A DNA stretch of 64,000 nucleotides, taken from positions 186,001 to 250,000 of the forward strand of contig NZ_JAHVHU010000008.1 in assembly GCF_019802045.1 (NCBI RefSeq). Direction: 5' to 3'. The notes beneath the pieces are model-generated. The model searched no databases. It was not told where the DNA came from and saw nothing but the letters and a program-made list of their open reading frames with translations. Below, in pieces: positions 43,326 to 52,357 of this stretch. Origin of the DNA: Membranihabitans marinus (lineage in GTDB: Bacteria > Bacteroidota > Bacteroidia > Chitinophagales > Saprospiraceae). Every line of letters starts with the position of its first letter. Position 1 is the stretch's first letter. The position numbers were made by a program, and so were the translations under genes.

Positions 43326-45920
43326 TCAGAAAGAATATTTGAGCGTAATATTCGCCGTTCTGGTTTTTCCGAACATAACATCGTTTTCTTTGTTGATGCC
43401 TTTCCAGTTTTCTGATTCACTGTTGCTGGCCGGAATAGAAGATCGGGCATTTGATATGTACAGTTCATCGAGAAGATTGTAGACGTTTCCGATAATCCGG
43501 AATACATGACCATTGCTCAGTGGAATGGTATAACTCATATTTAAATCCATAATTCCATAGGCTGGTAACTCGATGCCTCCGTTGCGCGCATAAAGATTAG
43601 CAAAGTATAAATAATTTGCTTCCGCAGCCAGCTTGTTGGTGATTTTCCAGTGCGCACCGACACCAAAGGAGGTTTGTGGAGCGCCTCCTACTTTGACATC
43701 ATCACCGCTTACGGTATAATCATCTACTTTCTGACGGGCGCCATCTCCATCGTAAAGTTCTACATCGCGATCTCCGATAACTTCCCAGTTTCCGAGCGAC
43801 GCAAACCCTTTAAGTCGGAATTGGTCTGAGACATGGTAACCCAAGTCCAATTCAACACCGGTGTGCAACTGATCCTGGAATAGAAGCTCGTAGGGATCCA
43901 TTCCGATCGCCGTATATACATTATTGTTCGTCAATCGAACAGTACCATCTGGTTTTACTTCCAGGCTATTGAAGTCCACGCGATTGTTCCAGGCTGTTCG
44001 ATAAACATTAACATTGGCGTAAAAATCAGAAGAGGTAAATTTATACCCCAACTCTACGCCAAAAATTTCCTCGTTGTTCGTGTTCTCATTGACCTGATTG
44101 GAATTGCCCACAAAGACGACATCGTGAAAAGGCTGTCGGGAATAGATACCCGTATTAGCGAAGAACAGATGATTATCACTGATGGAATAACTCATGCCGA
44201 GCTTGGCATTGTACCCGTCGTTGACTACTTTTTCTGAGTCTTGATTGCCTTTGGTTTCATAAAAAAGTTCGTGACGGACGTGATCCTGGCTTGATATGGC
44301 TCCTTGAAGGTAGGCAGAGAAATTGTTTTTGGCGAATTCCAGCTGACCAAACATTCCGGCGTAGCGGATTGTCTCTGCATTATTATAAGCGATGCGTTTT
44401 CCTTCCGGAGCATAGTTGGAAATGGAGGCCCAGGGTGTTGCTTTGAATTCTTCACGAATCGTATATCCGTTAGGAAATGCAGGTATCCCCCTTTGAGTGA
44501 AACCACTTCGTCCAAAAAGTTCGTTGACCTGTCGGAAATGATCGCCGTAATATCTTCTAAGATCAGATCCTACACTAAGATGCAGCGTATTGGTGAGTTG
44601 GTTTTCGTACTTCAATACAGCACCAAACCAGTTGTGGTTATTCACTGACGAACGCCGGATGTAGTTGGTCGAGGTGTCCACAGCTGTTGCATCAAAATTG
44701 ATTAAACCGGACTCTGTTCTTATTTTAGAGCCACCGAGTCCACCGGTTCCGCCGCCACGTCCCAAGGATCCATATAATACGGTGGAAAAGGACGATCGAG
44801 CATTAATATCCCAATCCCAGTTAAGATTGGCTATCGGTTTGTGGTAATAGTTTCTTCGTTCCGTGAAGTATTTACCATCATAGATTCCCCAGTTGCTGTT
44901 ATAGCGCGGATCCAACTCACCTTCTGCATTATAGTAACTATTTATGGTGTTGGTGAATTTTTGGTCGTGCCACTGAGGGGCACCAGTAATAAGTAGATTG
45001 ATGGCGTGATTTTTTGCGGGTTTATATCCACCTGAGATGAAGTATGTTTGCCCTTGCCCTTTGGCACCATAGCCCCAACCGTCACCGGACCAATTGGAAA
45101 AGAGCACGGTTAGACCCCATTTGTCATCGATTAACCCCGTACTGTAGGAGGCTCCGACTTTGTTGTAATTATCATTGCCAATCGTCGTTGATACATTTCC
45201 GCCTTTCGCGATATCGGTTGCTTTCATGATAAAGTTCCATGTTCCTCCTACAGAGGATATGGCCAGTTTAGAAGCACCCAGACCACGCTGGATCTGTATG
45301 GCACTGGCAACATCTGTCAATCCGGACCAATTCGACCAATACATTTTCCCATCTTCCATGCCATTAATTGGTTGACCATTAAGCAGAAATGCCGTATTTG
45401 TTTGATCAAATCCGCGGGTCCATACCTCTGAATCGCCATAACCTCCTGCCTGATTGGCTACATAGATGGATGGTGTTGCTTTGGCGATTTCAGGAAGCTC
45501 TACGTTTCCGACGGCTTTTGCCTGAATGTCTGCTGACGTTATCGTCGATACGGCGACGGGGGTCCGACGATCTTGAACAATGTCCATAACTCCAGTAATG
45601 ACTACTTCTTCCAGGCCAAATGCACTGGAGCTTAATGAAATAGTTCCTAGATCTGCATTAGAACTTTCGTTGATCGTTATGGATTTTGCCTCGTATCCCA
45701 CATAAGATATAGTCAGGATAGCTGGAGTCTTTTGGATCGCCAGTGAAAAATCACCTTCAAAATCCGTGACAGTACCACTCGAAGTTCCTTTTTCGGAAAT
45801 TGTAGCGCCAATCAAAGATTCATCGGTGTTCGCATCAATCACCTTTCCGGAGATTGTCTGGGAATATCCCAATGAACAAAAACTACTGAATAAAATGAAT
45901 AAAAGTAAAACCTGTTTCAT
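43326..45920 (-). CDS. TonB-dependent receptor with carboxypeptidase-regulatory-like N-terminal domain
   Basis: Outer-membrane receptor of 864 residues. A signal peptide ends in GYSQ. A carboxypeptidase-regulatory-like domain follows (SGKVIDANTDESLIGATISEKG...YVGYEAKSI), then the plug from about 110 with EVVITGVMDIVQDRRTPVAVST and IQIQRGLGASKLAISSVGGTWNFIMK. The last segment is replaced by VGGTiNiiTk in most receptors. The barrel ends in ANITLKYSF. It lacks the long SusC-type plug signature, and no SusD follows, so a non-SusCD cargo is likely (siderophore, vitamin, peptide or small glycan). No receptor-specific regulator is adjacent. Confidence 0.92.
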   Translation of the reverse strand: MKQVLLLFILFSSFCSLGYSQTISGKVIDANTDESLIGATISEKGTSSGTVTDFEGDFSLAIQKTPAILTISYVGYEAKSITINESSNADLGTISLSSSAFGLEEVVITGVMDIVQDRRTPVAVSTITSADIQAKAVGNVELPEIAKATPSIYVANQAGGYGDSEVWTRGFDQTNTAFLLNGQPINGMEDGKMYWSNWSGLTDVASAIQIQRGLGASKLAISSVGGTWNFIMKATDIAKGGNVSTTIGNDNYNKVGASYSTGLIDDKWGLTVLFSNWSGDGWGYGAKGQGQTYFISGGYKPAKNHAINLLITGAPQWHDQKFTNTINSYYNAEGELDPRYNSNWGIYDGKYFTERRNYYHKPIANLNWDWDINARSSFSTVLYGSLGRGGGTGGLGGSKIRTESGLINFDATAVDTSTNYIRRSSVNNHNWFGAVLKYENQLTNTLHLSVGSDLRRYYGDHFRQVNELFGRSGFTQRGIPAFPNGYTIREEFKATPWASISNYAPEGKRIAYNNAETIRYAGMFGQLEFAKNNFSAYLQGAISSQDHVRHELFYETKGNQDSEKVVNDGYNAKLGMSYSISDNHLFFANTGIYSRQPFHDVVFVGNSNQVNENTNNEEIFGVELGYKFTSSDFYANVNVYRTAWNNRVDFNSLEVKPDGTVRLTNNNVYTAIGMDPYELLFQDQLHTGVELDLGYHVSDQFRLKGFASLGNWEVIGDRDVELYDGDGARQKVDDYTVSGDDVKVGGAPQTSFGVGAHWKITNKLAAEANYLYFANLYARNGGIELPAYGIMDLNMSYTIPLSNGHVFRIIGNVYNLLDELYISNARSSIPASNSESENWKGINKENDVMFGKTRTANITLKYSF

Positions 45921-46099
45921 GCCTTGTGAATTTAAGTAAGTAAATCTGGCCGCAAAAATGAATAATATTCATGAACCCGGCCATCTTTTTACTTTAAAAT
46001 TTTACCCGTTTTGAAAGAAATGTTGAAACCATGACCCTAAATCAAGGTTTATGCGGACCTATATGTCAGCTTTTTATATATTTTAATCTATGAATGTAT

Positions 46100-46912
46100 T
46101 TATTCCCGGATGATGTGAACGATTCGATTCTTTCCCTGCATGTCCTGGAAAACCCGCGGCGCTCTGAATACCTTAACATCCTCAAACAATCGGACAATTT
46201 CCGGCCCATTGTGTTCATGGATCTCCAGATATATTTCGGATCCTGATTTTAACTTATCGCCGAATGATGCTATCGCCTTGTAAAATTCGAGACCCTGATC
46301 ATCAGTTGTGAAAAGCGCTCGATGCGGTTCGTATTTCAATACATTACCTCCCAAGTACTGTTTTTCATGAGGTGAAATGTAGGGCGGATTGCTAATTAGA
46401 AGATCAACATTATGAAGCAAACGGACATCCAGGGTAAGTATATCCTGTATTTCCCATTGAATAGATACATTATGTAGAGCACTGTTCGTGTGGGCTATTT
46501 CTAGCGTTGGTTCGTAGAGGTCAATTCCCATTACCTGCCATGCCGGCCTGTGTTTCTTTAGCGTAATAGGAATACAACCGGTCCCGGTCCCCAGGTCGAC
46601 CACCTGCAGGGAGGCCTGATCATTGGGGTGATCTTCCAAAACTTGGTATACCAGTTCTTCGGTTTCAGGACGCGGAATCAAAGTGTCCTCGTTGACCAAA
46701 TACTTGTCACCATAGAAATAGCTATACCCTGTGAGGTATTGGATGGGGTAGTGGTTGGCCAATTTCGCCAGATCGTCTGCAAACTTTTTTTCGGGTCGTC
46801 CGGCTTCCTGGTACCAACGCCACATACTCCGGGCTTCTCTTTCCCCATAAAGTGGCTCCAAAGTACTCAACCATTGATGGTATTTGTTTTCGTTGTTTTT
46901 TTTTATTTTCAT
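46100..46912 (-). CDS. prmC: peptide chain release factor N5-glutamine methyltransferase
   Basis: SAM-dependent enzyme that methylates the Gln of the GGQ motif of RF1 and RF2. It has 270 residues from ATG 46912; the frame also allows 46924. An N-terminal helical domain carries YPIQYLTGYSYFYG and TLIPRPETEELV. The methyltransferase domain shows VVDLGTGTGCIPITL for SAM binding and the catalytic ISNPPYIS. It ends with the family pattern YLEIHEHNG...VFQDMQGKNRIV. A normal, intact housekeeping gene on its own strand unit. Confidence 0.95.
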   Translation of the reverse strand: MKIKKNNENKYHQWLSTLEPLYGEREARSMWRWYQEAGRPEKKFADDLAKLANHYPIQYLTGYSYFYGDKYLVNEDTLIPRPETEELVYQVLEDHPNDQASLQVVDLGTGTGCIPITLKKHRPAWQVMGIDLYEPTLEIAHTNSALHNVSIQWEIQDILTLDVRLLHNVDLLISNPPYISPHEKQYLGGNVLKYEPHRALFTTDDQGLEFYKAIASFGDKLKSGSEIYLEIHEHNGPEIVRLFEDVKVFRAPRVFQDMQGKNRIVHIIRE

Positions 46913-47116
46913 TGAAGGTTGCAAGTAACAAATTTTTGGTAGACTTCTTATGCGGGCACTGCTTCAACCACTCGAACAATTTTTCAAAGCAATGCCATGA
47001 AAGATTTTGATGAATATGTAAATCATGTCAAAGCATCGATGAAGAATACATGGCGATTGCTTCATAATTCATCCTCAATAATTCACCATGAACCATTCAC
47101 AATCAATAATTAATAA

Positions 47117-48256
47117 TCACCCCATTCTATTTTTGTAATCTTCGTAATCAAATCGTCGAAGGACTTTATATTGATCGGCTCGGTCAATCATTCCTATATC
47201 AGGATGTTGCACCCCGTTGAACATGGTTGTCTTGACCAGTGTATAGTGGATCATATCCTCCAGGATCAGGTGGTCACCGGCTTGCATTTTGTTTTTGAAG
47301 GAGTATGGGCCCAGTTGGTCACCGGCCAGACAGCTGGCTCCACCTAGATAATAAACGTGCTCGCCATTTGTTCCAAACTGAGCATGACGCACGGCGGGAT
47401 TGTAAGGCATTTCAAGGCAGTCCGGGGTGTGCGCGGTAAAAGAAATGTCAAGCATAAGGAATTTTCGATCTGGTGTGTCGATCACATCTTTGACGGTGGT
47501 TTTCAAAAAGCCGGTTTGCCAGGCAACAGCCGATCCGGGTTCCATAATCACCTTGAGATGTGGGTAGCGTTCCTTAAATTTTTTGAGTACAGAAATCAAG
47601 TGGGGAATGTCATAAGATGCTTCAGTGATCAGATGCCCTCCTCCAAAATTAACCCATTCCAGGTCCGGTAGAAACTGTTGATATCGGGTTTCAAAAGATT
47701 CCAGTACCCGTTCAAAAGTGAATGAATTATTCTCACACAGCGCATGAAAATGAAGTCCTGTAATACCGGACGGAAGCTGGGTTAACGTATGAATGCCCAA
47801 GCGCGACCCCGGGCCAGCCGGATCATAGAGCGCTACATCGATTTCGCTGTATCCCGGATTGACCCTTAGACCAAAATGCAAAGACGAATTTAGGTTTTTG
47901 AGGGAGGGATAATGACGTTTGTATTCACTCAAACTATTGAAGGTGATAGACTGGGCGGTGGCAGCTAAGAGTTCGTATTCTTCTGATCGATAGGACGGTG
48001 CATAGACATGGGCTCTGTCTCCCATGTGGTCTTTAATTAATCGTGCCTCATTCAGTGAACTGGCCGTGGCGCCATTGAGATATTGACGGATCAGCGGGAA
48101 GACCGGCCACAACGCGACTGCTTTCAGTGCCAGGATGATTTCTATGCCTGCTTCATCCCGGACCTCACGGAGCATCTCCAGGTTTTTGATTAACTTTTTT
48201 TCCTCGAGTACATATGCCGGAGCATTTATGTGGGGGTAGTTTTCATTAATGGTCAT
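47117..48256 (-). CDS. nspC: carboxynorspermidine/carboxyspermidine decarboxylase
   Basis: PLP enzyme of 379 residues that decarboxylates carboxyspermidine or carboxynorspermidine, the last step of the alternative polyamine route. The PLP Lys lies near residue 44 in ILALKAVALW. HFHALCENNSFTFE and WVNFGGGHLIT bind the cofactor phosphate, and the YYLGGASCLAGDQLGPYSF block carries the catalytic Cys. It lies 22 bases after the carboxynorspermidine dehydrogenase gene on the same strand, confirming the pathway. AT-rich heptamer-like runs follow its stop. Confidence 0.94.
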   Translation of the reverse strand: MTINENYPHINAPAYVLEEKKLIKNLEMLREVRDEAGIEIILALKAVALWPVFPLIRQYLNGATASSLNEARLIKDHMGDRAHVYAPSYRSEEYELLAATAQSITFNSLSEYKRHYPSLKNLNSSLHFGLRVNPGYSEIDVALYDPAGPGSRLGIHTLTQLPSGITGLHFHALCENNSFTFERVLESFETRYQQFLPDLEWVNFGGGHLITEASYDIPHLISVLKKFKERYPHLKVIMEPGSAVAWQTGFLKTTVKDVIDTPDRKFLMLDISFTAHTPDCLEMPYNPAVRHAQFGTNGEHVYYLGGASCLAGDQLGPYSFKNKMQAGDHLILEDMIHYTLVKTTMFNGVQHPDIGMIDRADQYKVLRRFDYEDYKNRMG

Positions 48257-48278
48257 ATCTGTGGGTTGGTGGTGTGGG

Positions 48279-49475
48279 TTACAGTTCGAGATCTATATCC
48301 TGTTCTACTTCCCACGGGAGCCCATTTTTATTGAGCTCTTCCATGAATGGATCCGGATCAAATTCTTCCACATTGAATACCCCGGACTTCATCCACTGGC
48401 CGGTCATCATCATCTTAGCACCGATCATGGCTGGTACGCCGGTCGTATAAGAAACACCTTGCGTTCCTGTTTCTTCATAGGCCACTTCGTGATTCGTATT
48501 GTTATAAATATACAAGGTTCGTTCTTGACCATCTTTTACACCCCGGATGCGACATCCGATAGAGGTCCACCCTTTATAATTGGTGCCCAATGTTTTTGGG
48601 TCGGGAAGAACGGCTTTGAGAAACTGGATGGGAACGATCTGTTTTCCTTCATAGTTGATTGGTTCGATATCTGCCATACCGATGTTCTGTATCACACGCA
48701 AATGAGTCAGGTATTCATCTGAAAAGGTCATCCAGAAACGCGCTCGTTTGATGGTCGGAAAGTTTTTGACCAGCGATTCAAGTTCTTCGTGATAGATCAG
48801 GTAAGAATTTTTGGGGCCAATTCCGGGATAGGTCAATTCTTTCATGAACTGATGTGGTTCGGTTTCTACCCATTGTCCGTTTTCCCAGTATTTTCCTTTT
48901 TGGGTGACTTCCCGGATGTTGATCTCGGGATTGAAGTTGGTAGCAAACGGATGGCCATGATCCCCGGCATTGCAATCCACAATGTCCAGGTATTGGATTT
49001 CATCAAAATAATGCTTGGCAGCATAAGCCGTAAAGATCGAGGTCACACCCGGATCAAATCCGCAGCCCAATAACCCCATGATTCCGGATTCTTTGTATTT
49101 GTCGTGATAGGCCCATTGCCACTTATACTCGAATTTGGCTTCATCTTCCGGTTCATAGTTGGCGGTGTCGAGATAATGCACACCCGCTTCCAGACAAGCA
49201 TCCATGATGGCCAGATCCTGGTAGGGGAGGGCTACATGAATGACGAGGTCTGCCCCAAATTCTTTGATAAGCTGGACCACCGCCGGGGTGTCCATAGCAT
49301 CAATAGAGGCCGTGGTGATGCGATCATCACCGATGGCTTCTTTGATTTCGTCGCATTTGGATTTGGTCCGGCTGGCCAGAAGTATCCGGCCAAAGGTCTC
49401 CTTTTGTTCCGCACATTTGTACGCAACGACCCGACCGACACCGCCGGCACCTATAATTATGATGTCTTTTTTCAT
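48279..49475 (-). CDS. carboxynorspermidine dehydrogenase (saccharopine dehydrogenase family)
   Basis: NAD(P)H-dependent enzyme of 398 residues that condenses putrescine or diaminopropane with aspartate semialdehyde to form carboxy(nor)spermidine. The Rossmann start IIIIGAGGVGRVVAYKC gives the nucleotide site, and VIHVALPYQDLAIMDACLEAGVHYLDTANYE and GLLGCGFDPGVTSIFTAYA are typical of the CANSDH group rather than true saccharopine dehydrogenase. Its partner decarboxylase follows after 22 bases. Together they make spermidine without S-adenosylmethionine decarboxylase. It diverges from the agmatinase-family gene. Confidence 0.93.
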   Translation of the reverse strand: MKKDIIIIGAGGVGRVVAYKCAEQKETFGRILLASRTKSKCDEIKEAIGDDRITTASIDAMDTPAVVQLIKEFGADLVIHVALPYQDLAIMDACLEAGVHYLDTANYEPEDEAKFEYKWQWAYHDKYKESGIMGLLGCGFDPGVTSIFTAYAAKHYFDEIQYLDIVDCNAGDHGHPFATNFNPEINIREVTQKGKYWENGQWVETEPHQFMKELTYPGIGPKNSYLIYHEELESLVKNFPTIKRARFWMTFSDEYLTHLRVIQNIGMADIEPINYEGKQIVPIQFLKAVLPDPKTLGTNYKGWTSIGCRIRGVKDGQERTLYIYNNTNHEVAYEETGTQGVSYTTGVPAMIGAKMMMTGQWMKSGVFNVEEFDPDPFMEELNKNGLPWEVEQDIDLEL

Positions 49476-49655
49476 AAGGCTGTTCTGTTTTATAGCTGAA
49501 TGACAAAAATACTAAATCGCATTGATAAATTGCAACTGATTGGTTATAGTTATGAAGCTTAGTACAATTAAGAAACCTTAATGAGGCCCATACCTGGGTT
49601 TGGTGCTTTGTACCAGACTTTTTTCCTGTATCTTTGGGTGGGTAAATCTTAAAGT

Positions 49656-50690
49656 ATGACTTTTATCAAAAATTACAACCCAAATAATCCTGGTGTGGTC
49701 AATGGTCAGTTCATGGGGCTACCTTTCAAAGAAGAAGACGCCCATTGTGTCCTTTTGCCGGTCCCCTGGGATGTAACTACTTCATTTGCAGAAGGAACAG
49801 CAACAGCTCCAATGAACATCCTTGCATCTTCTTATCAGCTGGATATAGGTGACCATGCCTTCCCGGAAACGTGGAAAAAGGGGATTTTTATGGTACCGTC
49901 CAATCCCGAAATATTAAAATGGAACGAGAAATGGCGAAATAAAGCCACTCAGATAATTACGGCGTGGGAAGAAGGCGAGCAGATAGAAGAATCTGATGAA
50001 TGGAGGATAAGATTGGATGACATTAACCGAGCTTCAGAAAAACTCAATACCAAGGTTTATAATATGAGTAAGAAGTACCTGGAACTGCATAAAAAGGTAC
50101 TCTTGATCGGCGGAGACCACAGCACGCCCTACGGATATATCAAAGCGTTGGAAGCATATCATGAGGGGTTCGGGGTCCTTCAGATCGATGCGCATTGTGA
50201 TCTGCGGAAAGCATATGAAGGATTTACATATTCGCATGCCTCCATCATGTACAATGTGATGAACGATTGTCCCAGTGTTACCAATCTAGTTCAGGTTGGT
50301 ATTCGGGATTGGTGTCCGGAAGAGGAACAGCGGATCAACGACTCCTATGGTTGGGTGAAAACGCATTTTATGCATGATATGGTGCAAAGGATATTTGAAG
50401 GAGAATCATGGGGGGATCAGTGTGAGCGGATCGTTGCCGATCTTCCGGAACGGATTTATATCAGCCTGGATATAGACGGACTGGATCCTGCGAACTGTCC
50501 CAATACCGGAACACCGGTACCGGGAGGATTGGATTATCAGCAGGTTATTTACTTACTGGAACAAATTCATGATTCCGGACGGGAGATTATCGGGGCGGAT
50601 CTCTGTGAGGTAGCCGGTGCTGGGAATGATTGGGATGGGAACGTCGGTGCCCGGTTAGCGTATAAACTGGCTTTGCTTTTACTGGATTGA
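49656..50690 (+). CDS. agmatinase/arginase family protein
   Basis: Binuclear manganese ureohydrolase of 344 residues. Metal-binding blocks are GGDHSTPYGY (His155), IDAHCDLRKAY around 177-187 and ISLDIDGLDPANCPNTGTPVPGG near 268-290. The size and the location beside the carboxynorspermidine genes favour agmatinase (agmatine to putrescine and urea) over arginase. A putrescine supply is what the next two enzymes need. An arginine decarboxylase would complete the route but is not in this window. An 18-bp tandem repeat begins inside its last two codons. Confidence 0.9.
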   Translation: MTFIKNYNPNNPGVVNGQFMGLPFKEEDAHCVLLPVPWDVTTSFAEGTATAPMNILASSYQLDIGDHAFPETWKKGIFMVPSNPEILKWNEKWRNKATQIITAWEEGEQIEESDEWRIRLDDINRASEKLNTKVYNMSKKYLELHKKVLLIGGDHSTPYGYIKALEAYHEGFGVLQIDAHCDLRKAYEGFTYSHASIMYNVMNDCPSVTNLVQVGIRDWCPEEEQRINDSYGWVKTHFMHDMVQRIFEGESWGDQCERIVADLPERIYISLDIDGLDPANCPNTGTPVPGGLDYQQVIYLLEQIHDSGREIIGADLCEVAGAGNDWDGNVGARLAYKLALLLLD

Positions 50691-50727
50691 CTAGGATTTT
50701 AGGATTGACTAGGATTTTAGGATTGAC
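50684..50727 (+). repeat. 18-bp tandem repeat across the agmatinase stop codon
   Basis: GGATTGACTAGGATTTTA occurs at 50684-50701 and 50702-50719, followed by a third partial copy GGATTGAC at 50720-50727. The first copy contains the agmatinase TGA at 50688-50690, so extra copies do not lengthen the protein. Confidence 0.85.
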
Positions 50728-50858
50728 CATATTCTGATTTGGTGTGCTATGGCGAATCATTTTAAGTTCTGAGAGCATTTTGATATAGGTGGTATTGAAT
50801 CGCAATTTGTTGAAAAATAAATCCGGAAAAATGTGCGGGAGTATCCAACGGTTTGCTT

Positions 50859-50890
50859 CCCCTAAACCCTTAAACCCCTAAACCCCTATA
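50859..50890. repeat. tandem CCCCTAAA octamer, four units
   Basis: Four consecutive units at 50859-50890 read CCCCTAAA, CCCTTAAA, CCCCTAAA and CCCCTATA. They lie about 50 bases before the patatin gene start, between two plus-strand genes. No consensus -7 element could be confirmed in the remaining upstream sequence. Confidence 0.75.
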
Positions 50891-50941
50891 TTCTAATTAT
50901 TTTAGTATCTTACCTGCAGATTTGATCAAGCGGAAAGAGAA

Positions 50942-52357
50942 ATGCCTGTTGCAAAGTATTGTTTATCGCCTCAATCCGGAAGTATGACACCACTTCAACA
51001 ACGATTAACACGTCCCGGACCAAAAAGAATTCTCTCGCTCGATGGCGGAGGTGTTCGCGGTATTCTCACTCTTGGTTTTTTGGAACGGATGGAGATGATA
51101 TTACGTGAACAACACGATAATCCGGACTTACTCCTGTGCGATTACTTTGATCTAATCGGCGGGACGAGCACGGGGTCAATCATTGCCACCGGTCTTGCTT
51201 TGGGAATGCCTGTATCTGAACTCACTGATTATTATATGACCCTTGGTGATAAGATTTTTGGTAAAAAGAAAAATTTACTCCGATATCTGACCAAAGGCGA
51301 GAAATACGATATCAAGCCACTTAATAAGTCATTGAAAGATGTGCTTGGAGATGTCAAGTTGGGTGATCAGGACAAAGTCAAAACAGGGCTGTGCATCGTT
51401 ACAAAACGAGCTGATACATTCAGTACCTGGCCTTTTCACAACCACCCGGAGGGGAAGTATTATGACCTTAACAAAGACATCCCACTCTGGAAAGTGGTAC
51501 GGGCCAGTGCTGCAGCGCCTACCTATTTTCTCCCACTGATCCTGGATATCGGTAATAAGGAAAAGGGCTCATTCATAGACGGTGGCATCAGCATGGCAAA
51601 CAATCCTTCGCTAACCCTCTTGCTTCTAGCCACACTAAAAGGGTATCCATTTCACTGGCAGATGGGAACAGATCAGCTCAAAATGGTCTCCGTGGGTACC
51701 GGTTCACTGAGCCGGAAATATAGCTATTCAGATTTCAAACATTTGAATCTGATGGATTGGGCGAGTATGTTACCGGATCATTTTATGACCGATGCCAATT
51801 ATTACAATCAGGTCATTATGCAGATTCTATCAGATTCACCTACGGCCACGGAAATTGACAGCGAAATAGGTGATCTGAAACTTGACAGCCTCAATGGAAA
51901 ACATGCCCTGAGTTATCTTCGGTATGATGTGCTTTACGACCGGTCTTATCTGGCTGAAATGGGGCTCGACTTTTCAGAAAAAGAAGTGAAAAATCTGAGC
52001 TCCATGGACAATTATCGAAATATTTCCACCCTATATGATATAGGTCGTCTAGCCGCAGAACGTCATATGAAAACGGAACATTTTCCTGATCGTTTTTCGC
52101 TGAATCATCCTTCAGGCCAACCTGTAAAACGGTTTACACAAAACAAAGGTTGGAATCTGGATTTTGAAATGGTCAAAAAGAAACCACTGGCTGTAGAGGC
52201 AGTTCAGATCAATGAACCTTTTGAAGTGGAAACCATCGAAGGAGTGATGAAAGGTAAGCCCGGAGACTATCTAATGAAAGGTGTACGGGGTGAATTATAT
52301 GTCTGTGACCGTTCCATTTATGATGAAACTTATGAAGGGTATGACACCGGAGACTGA
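50942..52357 (+). CDS. patatin-like phospholipase with PGDYG-like C-terminal domain
   Basis: Lipid acyl hydrolase of 471 residues without a signal peptide, so cytoplasmic. The patatin domain has the oxyanion loop DGGGVRG at 34-40, the nucleophile Ser76 in GTSTG, and the Asp213 of the dyad in FIDGG. Residues 412-465 form a separate tail with KKKPLAVEAVQI, then ETIEGVMKGKPGDYLMKG and GELYVCDRSIYDETYE. This resembles a small domain family common in phage and phage-like genes with ...EAxQ...TxEGxM...PGDYxxxGxxGExYPC...F..tYe. The next gene begins inside this one, with a 17-base overlap from ATG 52341. Similar patatins are effectors in CBASS-like systems, but no cyclase gene is nearby. A purine-rich GGAAAGAGAA precedes the ATG. 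Confidence 0.85.
   Translation: MPVAKYCLSPQSGSMTPLQQRLTRPGPKRILSLDGGGVRGILTLGFLERMEMILREQHDNPDLLLCDYFDLIGGTSTGSIIATGLALGMPVSELTDYYMTLGDKIFGKKKNLLRYLTKGEKYDIKPLNKSLKDVLGDVKLGDQDKVKTGLCIVTKRADTFSTWPFHNHPEGKYYDLNKDIPLWKVVRASAAAPTYFLPLILDIGNKEKGSFIDGGISMANNPSLTLLLLATLKGYPFHWQMGTDQLKMVSVGTGSLSRKYSYSDFKHLNLMDWASMLPDHFMTDANYYNQVIMQILSDSPTATEIDSEIGDLKLDSLNGKHALSYLRYDVLYDRSYLAEMGLDFSEKEVKNLSSMDNYRNISTLYDIGRLAAERHMKTEHFPDRFSLNHPSGQPVKRFTQNKGWNLDFEMVKKKPLAVEAVQINEPFEVETIEGVMKGKPGDYLMKGVRGELYVCDRSIYDETYEGYDTGD

Noticed and set aside
43247-43513. 88-codon minus-strand frame at the end of the TonB receptor gene
   Set aside because: It overlaps the conserved barrel end of the receptor in another frame. The receptor clearly uses the main frame to its terminal Phe.
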